Assembly (NCBI GenBank): GCA_945923775.1
Contig: CAMELR010000026.1
Location: 1 to 38,461, forward strand
DNA length: 38,461 nt
Direction: 5' to 3'
Source of the DNA: an uncultured Clostridia bacterium
GTDB lineage: Bacteria; Bacillota; Clostridia; Oscillospirales; Ruminococcaceae
The stretch's first letter is position 1, and every line of letters begins with the position of its first letter. Made by a program: the position numbers and the translations under genes. Under the pieces are notes generated by a model, which was not told where the DNA came from, did no database searches, and saw only the letters and a list, made by a program, of their open reading frames with translations. This document shows, one piece after another, positions 33,087 through 38,461 of this stretch.

Positions 33087-35004
33087 ACTCACGCTCGGCA
33101 GCCTGTTTGACGGCAGCGGCGGCTTTCCGCTCGGTGGAATGCTTGCGGGCATTACTCCACTGTGGGCATCGGAAATAGAGCCGTTCGCCGTGCGGGTTAC
33201 CACAAAGCGGTTACCGCAGATGGAGCATTATGGTGATGTTTCTGCATTGAACGGTGCGGAACTCCCGCCCGTGGATATAATAACGTTCGGCAGCCCTTGC
33301 CAAGATATGAGTATTGCCGGGAAAAGAAGTGGTCTTGACGGGTCAAGGTCAAGCCTGTTTTATGAGGCGGTCAGAATTATAAAGGAAATGAGGTGTGCGA
33401 CTGATGGTAAATACCCCCGATTCTGCGTGTGGGAAAATGTCCCCGGAGCGTTCTCGTCCAACAAGGGCGAGGACTTCCGCTGCGTCCTCGAAAGCCTGTG
33501 TCGGGTCAAGGACGAAAGCGTTTCTGTTCCTCGATGTGAGAAATGGACAGCTGCCGGAGAGATACTGGCAGACGGTTTCTCAATCGCCTGGAGAGTCTTT
33601 GACGCGCAATACTGGGGAGTCCCCCAAAGAAGAAAACGCATCTACCTTGTCGCAGATTTTGACGGCGAATGTGCCGGAAAAGTATTATTTGAGTCAGAAA
33701 GCGTGTCAGGGTATTCTGCGGAGATCTTCCGCGCGTGGCAAAGAGCTGCCGCCGCTGCTGAAAGCGGCTCTGGAGCGACAGGCGCGGTCTGTCTGAACGA
33801 CCAAGGCGGCAACAGAATGGACGTAACGGAGGAAGTTACTTGCACACTCCGAGCCGAAGCACACCACCCGCCTTGCGTGATGGATTCAGCGGCAGGAGCG
33901 TCCTGTGCGGGATTCTGTACGGAACACTCTGCCAAAGCCCGTGGAATAGGCTTTGAAGAAGAAACCTCTCCTACTCTCCGTGCGGGCACAATCCCCGCGA
34001 CTGTCTATGAGAATCACTCACAGGACACACGCTACACCGAGTTGAACGGCATTGCACCTACCGTATTATCAACCTATGGAACCGGCGGCAATAATCAGCC
34101 GTTTGTTGTAGAAACTCCCTACACGCTGAAAATACGCAGCGGTTGCGATGGCGGCGGAAAGGGTGCTCTTGTGCAGACAGATAAATCTGCCACGCTTTCT
34201 TGCAACAACGATCAGACCTTGTTTGTTCCGTTCGGAATATGTTCTGACGGGAGCAACTCAATGAAATCCGACAATCCTCACAGTGGGATTTACAGAGCCG
34301 AAACAGCACGAACCCTTGACGGCAATGGTGGCAATCCCTCTTGTAATCAGGGCGGTATCGCAGTGGTTTCGGTACAAGGTTCGATGATAGGCAGAGCCGA
34401 CAAGAACGGTCCGCAAGGCAGCGGCATTAACGAGGACGTTTCGTTTACGCTGAACGCTACCGACCGCCACGCTGTTGCGTTCTCACAAGACAGCTACACC
34501 AAGTACAGCGAAAACGATAAATGTGGAGCGTTAAGAGCCGCCGGAGGAATGTACGGAGGTGGCTCGGAAACGTTGGTTTACAGCACAAGTAAAAATTCTT
34601 ACCACACAGATGCCGAGGAGAATATCGCAAACACACTTGTTGCAACCGACTACAAAGACCCGCCCACTGTGAATTCTCCCGAGTACACAGTCCGTAGGCT
34701 CACTCCAACCGAGTGCGCACGGCTGCAAGGCTTTCCCGATTGGTGGTGCAGTGACCTCGGCACGGACGAGCCGACCGATGATGAAATCAAGTTCTGGAGA
34801 GATGTCTTTGAAACACACCGAAAGATTGTCGGAACGTCCTCAAAGCCGAAATCCGACAGCCAAATCCGTTCATGGCTGAAAAATCCCCACAGCGACTCTG
34901 CGGAGTACAAGCTGTGGGGTAATGGTGTTGCCTTGCCGTGTGTTTTCTTTGTGCTTTCGGGGATTGTGTACTGTACACAGCTGAGCGCCGAAAAGATTGT
35001 GTAG
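33076..35004 (+). CDS. Phage DNA cytosine-5 methyltransferase with long repetitive recognition region
   Basis: 642 aa from ATG 33076 with GGAGGTCG RBS, overlapping the ParB methyltransferase by 11 nt. Core motifs: I (LFDGSGGF, 10-17), IV with catalytic Cys75 (GSPCQD), VI (ENV, 120-122), VIII (QRRKR, 184-188), and IX/X from about 540 (RRLTPTECARLQGFP, and the GNGVALP). The insert between VIII and IX, about 340 residues instead of the usual 60-150, consists of about seven degenerate units with recurrent (T/A)TL-x-A...H-x-AV motifs. Phages with multispecific methyltransferases extend this region with extra recognition modules, so more than one target is possible. Confidence 0.9.
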   Translation: MKNELTLGSLFDGSGGFPLGGMLAGITPLWASEIEPFAVRVTTKRLPQMEHYGDVSALNGAELPPVDIITFGSPCQDMSIAGKRSGLDGSRSSLFYEAVRIIKEMRCATDGKYPRFCVWENVPGAFSSNKGEDFRCVLESLCRVKDESVSVPRCEKWTAAGEILADGFSIAWRVFDAQYWGVPQRRKRIYLVADFDGECAGKVLFESESVSGYSAEIFRAWQRAAAAAESGSGATGAVCLNDQGGNRMDVTEEVTCTLRAEAHHPPCVMDSAAGASCAGFCTEHSAKARGIGFEEETSPTLRAGTIPATVYENHSQDTRYTELNGIAPTVLSTYGTGGNNQPFVVETPYTLKIRSGCDGGGKGALVQTDKSATLSCNNDQTLFVPFGICSDGSNSMKSDNPHSGIYRAETARTLDGNGGNPSCNQGGIAVVSVQGSMIGRADKNGPQGSGINEDVSFTLNATDRHAVAFSQDSYTKYSENDKCGALRAAGGMYGGGSETLVYSTSKNSYHTDAEENIANTLVATDYKDPPTVNSPEYTVRRLTPTECARLQGFPDWWCSDLGTDEPTDDEIKFWRDVFETHRKIVGTSSKPKSDSQIRSWLKNPHSDSAEYKLWGNGVALPCVFFVLSGIVYCTQLSAEKIV

Positions 35005-35008
35005 TAAT

Positions 35009-35044
35009 ACCGCTTGATATATGTGCCTTTCAGAGTTAATATGT
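35009..35044 (+). promoter_or_regulatory. Repeated phage promoter cassette, copy 1
   Basis: TTGATA (35014-35019), 17-nt spacer, TAATAT (35037-35042), within the repeated string ACCGCTTGATA...CAGAGTTAATATGTA. Copies 2 and 3 lie at 36040 and 37859. It drives the gene at 35068. Confidence 0.75.
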
Positions 35045-35067
35045 AATAAAAAAGGAGGGCAAATTCA

Positions 35068-35784
35068 ATGACAATTTACTACAACGCACAGGACAGAAAG
35101 CCACTTGTGAAAGCCATCAGCGAGTTCACGGGTGCAGATGCCGTTTACTTGAGAACACCGACATACGCTTACCGAATTGATTATTTCACGGTGACCCGCG
35201 AGGGCAACCTTGAATTTGACGACAGAGCCGACAGCGAGGAAATCGAGGGACTGCTTGAGTTCCTCGCGGAGCGCGGATTCATCGCCGAGGTTGCCGACAC
35301 AAGCAACACAGAGCCGACGGAAACCGCAAGCGAAGAATTACCCGCAGCTGCCGACAGCGCCGCACACAGCGAAACAGTCGGGCTTACGGTGGAAGTTCCG
35401 CTTGAGGGCGCGGCGGTGGAGAACCTCACCAAGCTGCTTGACGCGAAAGGCAGACTTATCCGCAGAGCCTTAGCGGTGGATAAGCTGCCGATTGAGGTCA
35501 CGGACAGCGCGGTGAAGTTTCCTTGGTTCTCCGAGTGCGGCGCTGACGAGCGCAAGGCATACACGCATTTCGTTTCTGCGCTCTGCGAACTTGCCGCCAA
35601 TGCAAAGCGAGTAACGGCAAAAGAAAAGGAAACCGACAACGACAAGTACGCTTTCCGCTGCTTTCTGCTGCGATTGGGGTTCATCGGTGCGGAATACAAG
35701 GCTGAACGAAAGATCCTGTTGAGAAACCTCACGGGGTCTTCGGCTTTTAGAAAGGCGGGTGTTTCAAATGAAGTTTCCGAGTAA
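35068..35784 (+). CDS. Phage protein with C-terminal domain shared with the amidoligase (virulence-related annotation)
   Basis: 238 aa from ATG 35068, with AAGGAGGG ahead. Homologues in Firmicutes prophages are often named virulence-related protein without experimental basis. The N-terminal 75 residues (VYLRTPTYAYRIDYFTVTREG) look like a compact alpha/beta domain, then an acidic linker (TNTEPTETASEEL). The C-terminal 70 residues (KYAFRCFLLRLGFIGAEYK to SSAFRKAG) match the C terminus of the amidoligase at 36115. Both genes sit behind copies of the same promoter cassette. Role unknown. Confidence 0.8.
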   Translation: MTIYYNAQDRKPLVKAISEFTGADAVYLRTPTYAYRIDYFTVTREGNLEFDDRADSEEIEGLLEFLAERGFIAEVADTSNTEPTETASEELPAAADSAAHSETVGLTVEVPLEGAAVENLTKLLDAKGRLIRRALAVDKLPIEVTDSAVKFPWFSECGADERKAYTHFVSALCELAANAKRVTAKEKETDNDKYAFRCFLLRLGFIGAEYKAERKILLRNLTGSSAFRKAGVSNEVSE

Positions 35785-35992
35785 AGCCACGGTCGAGCAA
35801 TACCGCAGAGAATACCCTGTCGGCTGTCGGGTGGAGCTTGTGTCAATGGACGATTTTCAAGCGCCACCGATTGGCACTTGCGGTACGGTTCAAGGTGTCG
35901 ATGACGCGGGAAATCTGCTTGTGCGGTGGGATAACGGCAGCGGCTTGAATGTCATTCTCGGCATTGATTTAGTGCGAAAAATCCGTGGCTGA
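35768..35992 (+). CDS. DUF4314-type phage protein
   Basis: 74 aa from ATG 35768, overlapping the preceding gene by 17 nt. The VGCRVELVSMDDFQAPPIGTCGTVQGVDD and LLVRWDNGSGLNVILG pattern is that of DUF4314, a small beta-barrel-like domain with a KOW/SH3 flavour in phages and plasmids. Function unknown; small single-domain protein of the regulatory or DNA-associated type is plausible. Confidence 0.85.
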   Translation: MKFPSKATVEQYRREYPVGCRVELVSMDDFQAPPIGTCGTVQGVDDAGNLLVRWDNGSGLNVILGIDLVRKIRG

Positions 35993-36039
35993 TATACACA
36001 ATTTCAGCGTGTGTATTTCGTGTATTATATTCTTCAAAT

Positions 36040-36075
36040 ACCGCTTGCTATTATGTGGTTTTAGAGTTAATATGT
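36040..36075 (+). promoter_or_regulatory. Repeated phage promoter cassette, copy 2
   Basis: TTGCTA (36045-36050), 17-nt spacer, TAATAT (36068-36073), in the same string as copies 1 and 3. The RBS GGAGG of the amidoligase follows about 30 nt later. Confidence 0.75.
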
Positions 36076-36114
36076 ACACACCGAAAGGGAAATACACAAA
36101 CGGAGGACACCACC

Positions 36115-37062
36115 GTGAACGAGAAAACCACAAAGCAGATTGAGGAAATGATGAACCAGACCATAGGGGTCGAGGTTGAAATGAACAGCATAACAAGAGC
36201 CAGGGCAGCGCAGATTGCCGCAGACTTCTTCGGAACACACCGCCACGAGAACACCGCAGGCCGCAACGGCTACTGCACCTACTCCGCATGGGACAGCGAG
36301 GGTCGCGAATGGAAATTCCAGAAGGACGTCAGCATAGCGGGTCCAGACAGCGAGAAATGCGAAATGGTTACCCCGATTCTCACATACAAGGATATGGAAA
36401 CCTTGCAGGAGCTTATCCGCAGACTTCGCAAGGCGGGTGCAAAGAGCGACGCGACAAGGGGCTGCGGAGTTCACATTCACATTGGCGCAAACGGTCACAC
36501 GGCGCAGACCTTGCGAAACCTCGCAAACATTATGGCAAGCCACGAAAGCCTTCTTGCAAGCGCACTGAACCTTGACCGAAACCGCATGAGCCGATACTGC
36601 AGAACGGTCAGCAAGGATTTCCTAGTGGAACTCAACCGCAAAAAGCCCAAGACCATGTCGGAGCTTGCAGACACTTGGTACGGCAGCCAACACGCAAACT
36701 ACGGTCGCGACCAACACTACAACGACAGCCGCTACCATATGCTTAACCTCCACGCGACCTTTACCAAAGGCACGATTGAGTTCAGACTTTTCCAATTTGA
36801 CGCTCCCTCGGGTGGCAAGCAGAACGGACTTCACGCGGGTCAGCTGAAAAGCTACATTCAGCTTTGCTTGGCGCTCAGCCAACTTGCAAAGCAGGTCAAG
36901 ACCGCAAGCTCAAATCCGCAGCAGACCGAGAACCCCAAATACGCAATGCGGACTTGGCTTTTACGGCTCGGATTCATCGGCGATGAGTTCAAGACAGCAC
37001 GGGAGCTTTACACCAAGCGGCTCGAGGGCGACACGGCTTTCAGAAACGGCAGACCGCAGTAA
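36115..37062 (+). CDS. Phage amidoligase family enzyme
   Basis: 315 aa from GTG 36115, which follows CGGAGG; a start at 36055 would lie upstream of the promoter. Members of the amidoligase group (glutamine synthetase fold) join amino groups to carboxylates with ATP. Motifs seen: GVEVEMNSI (about 18-26), then GCGVHIHIGANGH (about 120-132) and TIEFRLFQF (about 222-230), the metal and nucleotide strands of the fold. The C-terminal 75 residues are shared with the protein at 35068. A gamma-glutamylcyclotransferase follows, a pairing known from phage and bacterial amidoligase clusters, so the two probably make and cleave the same amide bond. The substrate may be a peptide or wall component. Confidence 0.88.
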   Translation: MNEKTTKQIEEMMNQTIGVEVEMNSITRARAAQIAADFFGTHRHENTAGRNGYCTYSAWDSEGREWKFQKDVSIAGPDSEKCEMVTPILTYKDMETLQELIRRLRKAGAKSDATRGCGVHIHIGANGHTAQTLRNLANIMASHESLLASALNLDRNRMSRYCRTVSKDFLVELNRKKPKTMSELADTWYGSQHANYGRDQHYNDSRYHMLNLHATFTKGTIEFRLFQFDAPSGGKQNGLHAGQLKSYIQLCLALSQLAKQVKTASSNPQQTENPKYAMRTWLLRLGFIGDEFKTARELYTKRLEGDTAFRNGRPQ

Positions 37063-37090
37063 GCAGGAGTTAGCTTCCTGCCCCCAACTT

Positions 37091-37108
37091 CCCCCGCTCG
37101 GGGGCTTT
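37091..37108 (+). terminator. Short GC-rich hairpin after the amidoligase
   Basis: CCCCC/GGGGG stem (37091-37095 with 37100-37104, loop GCTC) followed by CTTTTGG. Weak terminator-like. Confidence 0.5.
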
Positions 37109-37164
37109 TGGTGGTAGAAAGGTGATTCCTACAAACCGCACCTTTCAGAAAGGACGGATTTGAA

Positions 37165-37632
37165 ATGAAACGATACTACTTAGCCTACGGCAGCAACCTT
37201 AACGTTCGGCAAATGAAGTGGCGGTGTCCTACGGCAAAGGCTGTGGGAACAGCAATCATCAAGGACTACGGACTTCTTTTCAAGGGCAGCAAGACGGGTG
37301 CCTACCTCACGATTGAACCGAAACGCGGAGCGGAAGTTCCTGTGGCGGTTTGGTCGGTTGAACCCACCGATGAGGAACGGCTCGATGTGTACGAGGGCTT
37401 TCCTGCTTTCTACTACAAAACCGAGCTTGAACTGCCCGTGAGATACTTCTCAGGCAAGACCGTACTCAGAAAGGCTTTCGTTTACATTATGCACGAGGAG
37501 CGACCGCTAGGGTTGCCAAGTGGCTCTTATGTACGAACCTGTCTTGACGGGTACAGAAATTTCGGCTTTGACGAGAGCGTTCTTCTCGCCGCATTGGAGA
37601 ACAGTAGGAGGGGTTATTATGAAAACGGATAA
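37165..37632 (+). CDS. Gamma-glutamylcyclotransferase-like protein (AIG2/GGCT)
   Basis: 155 aa. The N terminus YLAYGSNLN is the conserved GGCT/AIG2 strand, followed by a catalytic-type Glu in DVYEGFPAFYYK and YVRTCLDGYRNFG near the end. Such proteins split gamma-glutamyl bonds, releasing 5-oxoproline. Beside an amidoligase the likely task is to remove or recycle an amide-linked amino acid. Start ATG 37165 is preceded by AAAGGACGG. It overlaps the next gene by 14 nt. Confidence 0.9.
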   Translation: MKRYYLAYGSNLNVRQMKWRCPTAKAVGTAIIKDYGLLFKGSKTGAYLTIEPKRGAEVPVAVWSVEPTDEERLDVYEGFPAFYYKTELELPVRYFSGKTVLRKAFVYIMHEERPLGLPSGSYVRTCLDGYRNFGFDESVLLAALENSRRGYYENG

Positions 37633-37834
37633 CGCAACAACGGTTCGCACCTGTCCGCTCTGTGGGGCGCAGTACGGCGGCTTTCCCGCTCTTTCGAGAA
37701 AGTACCCCAACACGCATATCTGCCCGGACTGCGGCACACGGGAGGCTTTGGAAAGCATAGGAGTATCAACTGCTGAACAGGAGAAAATCCTCGGTATTAT
37801 CCACGGTTCAAATATACACAATTCCGACCGCTGA
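37619..37834 (+). CDS. Small zinc-ribbon protein
   Basis: 71 aa from ATG 37619 with AGGAGGGG close in front; a longer frame from 37520 has no RBS. Two Cys pairs (CPLCG at about 12-16 and CPDCG at about 35-39) make a zinc ribbon. It is the third gene of the amidoligase/cyclotransferase cassette. Nothing points to nuclease or protein-modifying activity; a protein-binding adaptor is possible. The end of the coding sequence also matches the sequence upstream of promoter copy 2, suggesting duplication here. Confidence 0.8.
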   Translation: MKTDNATTVRTCPLCGAQYGGFPALSRKYPNTHICPDCGTREALESIGVSTAEQEKILGIIHGSNIHNSDR

Positions 37835-37858
37835 TGTTTGTGTACATAATTATACGAA

Positions 37859-37895
37859 AACCGCTTGATATAATGCGGTTTTAGAGTTAATATGT
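37859..37895 (+). promoter_or_regulatory. Repeated phage promoter cassette, copy 3
   Basis: TTGATA (37865-37870), 17-nt spacer, TAATAT (37888-37893). The repeat AAAACCGC...GCGGTTTT brackets the -35 as an 8-bp inverted repeat. It drives the gene at 37927. Confidence 0.75.
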
Positions 37896-37926
37896 GTACA
37901 ACAAAGAACACACGGAGGATAAGGAA

Positions 37927-38121
37927 TTGACACGATTTGAAAGAGATTTGAAAGACGCGCTTGAGGGTAACGAAATCGAGGTTCTCACAAAAAGAAAGCG
38001 CGAAATCGACCGCCTTGAAACTGAACTGCGCTGCACGAAGAACGGTTTCCGCAGACAGTGCTTGACACAGGAAATCACAAGGCTCAAGCGGGAGTACAAC
38101 GAGATTTCCGACAAATTCTAA
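37927..38121 (+). CDS. Small coiled-coil phage protein
   Basis: 64 aa from TTG 37927, eight nt after GGAGG; a GTG at 37894 would lie within the promoter. The sequence is charged and wholly helical (LKDALEGNEIEVLTKRKREIDRLETEL), a likely coiled coil. It ends just before a small hairpin and the terminase large gene. Function unknown. Confidence 0.7.
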   Translation: MTRFERDLKDALEGNEIEVLTKRKREIDRLETELRCTKNGFRRQCLTQEITRLKREYNEISDKF

Positions 38122-38127
38122 AACGAG

Positions 38128-38150
38128 CAGCCCCGAGCGGGCTGTTCTTC
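38128..38150 (+). terminator. Short hairpin before the terminase large subunit
   Basis: CAGCCC (38128-38133) pairs with GGGCTG (38139-38144), followed by TTCTTCGTTT. A weak terminator or attenuator. Confidence 0.45.
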
Positions 38151-38171
38151 GTTTCGTGGGGAGGTGATACG

Positions 38172-38461
38172 GTGCGAAAGCTGAAAAAGTACAAACCGAC
38201 TCGGTTCAAACTGAAGGATTCGGTTTACGATAAATCCGCCGCAGACTACGCCGTAGCTTTTATCGAGAGCCTGTGCCACACCAAAGGCACATGGGCGGGA
38301 AAGCCGTTTGAACTTATCGACTGGCAGGAACAGATTATCCGCGACCTGTTCGGAACGCTGAAACCGAACGGCTATCGGCAGTTCAACACGGCATACATTG
38401 AAATACCAAAGAAAATGGGCAAATCGGAGCTTGCGGCTGCGGTTGCCCTTTTGCTTTGCTG
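38172..38461 (+). CDS. terL: Phage terminase large subunit, 5' part
   Basis: From GTG 38172 with GGGGAGGTG before it; 96 codons run to the window end. The visible part carries the N-terminal region of phage terminase ATPases: FIESLCHTKGTWAGKPFELIDWQEQIIRDLFG, and the Walker A-like PKKMGKSE near residue 83-90. The protein packages phage DNA with the small subunit at 31106. It is truncated by the window, not by mutation. Confidence 0.9.
   Translation, partial: MRKLKKYKPTRFKLKDSVYDKSAADYAVAFIESLCHTKGTWAGKPFELIDWQEQIIRDLFGTLKPNGYRQFNTAYIEIPKKMGKSELAAAVALLLC

Overview
The window looks like low-to-mid GC Firmicutes DNA, most likely a gut Clostridia genome of the Oscillospiraceae/Ruminococcus type. 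The support is a GH51 arabinofuranosidase with an AraC regulator, a QueT-type queuosine-precursor transporter with a preQ1-like leader, purine-rich ribosome binding sites almost everywhere, and a replication/packaging gene order familiar from Clostridia prophages. I cannot name a species.

Positions 1-6.66 kb look like host chromosome. They hold a dense array of short perfect hairpins (about 110-380), a small Cys-rich protein with alpha-L-arabinofuranosidase and a divergent AraC regulator, an unknown protein, queT behind a candidate preQ1 riboswitch, and a two-gene operon (SGNH hydrolase, YgjP-type metallopeptidase). After these comes a non-coding tract with a 131-bp tandem repeat and two hairpin terminators.

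Positions 6.75-19.34 kb, all on the minus strand and apparently one operon from a TTGATT-17-TATAAT promoter at 19446-19474, form a defence island. In transcription order: a protein with a predicted NBR1/FW-like Ig domain, an excisionase-type HTH protein, type I restriction-modification hsdM, hsdS and hsdR, the Hachiman pair hamA (DUF1837) and hamB (SF2 helicase), then three small genes: a GIY-YIG nuclease, an 84-aa protein resembling the small DNA-modification-associated RAMA/DUF4357-like modules, and a SEC-C zinc protein with a transglutaminase-like Cys-His-Asp core. Most junctions overlap or abut, and the SD for the next gene lies in the last codons of the one before.

Positions 19.65-38.46 kb, all on the plus strand, are the early-to-packaging part of a prophage or closely related element: a small conserved protein, a sigma-like factor, DUF2800 (PD-(D/E)XK) and DUF2815 (SSB-like) proteins, antirepressor, family A DNA polymerase, AEP-primase/SF3 helicase, VRR-NUC nuclease, SNF2 helicase, a DUF1492/ArpU-like regulator, HNH nuclease, terminase small subunit, a ParB-domain DNA methyltransferase, a cytosine methyltransferase with a large repetitive target-recognition insert, an amidoligase and gamma-glutamylcyclotransferase cassette, and the start of the terminase large subunit, cut by the window end. 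No integrase, repressor or structural gene is visible.

The items most worth following are: (1) Hachiman in one operon with type I R-M plus an uncharacterised three-gene tail; (2) the FW-domain/HTH pair that heads the operon; (3) three copies of a near-identical promoter cassette in the prophage, two of them driving proteins that share a C-terminal domain; (4) the methyltransferase with about seven degenerate repeats in its specificity region; (5) the 131-bp tandem repeat.
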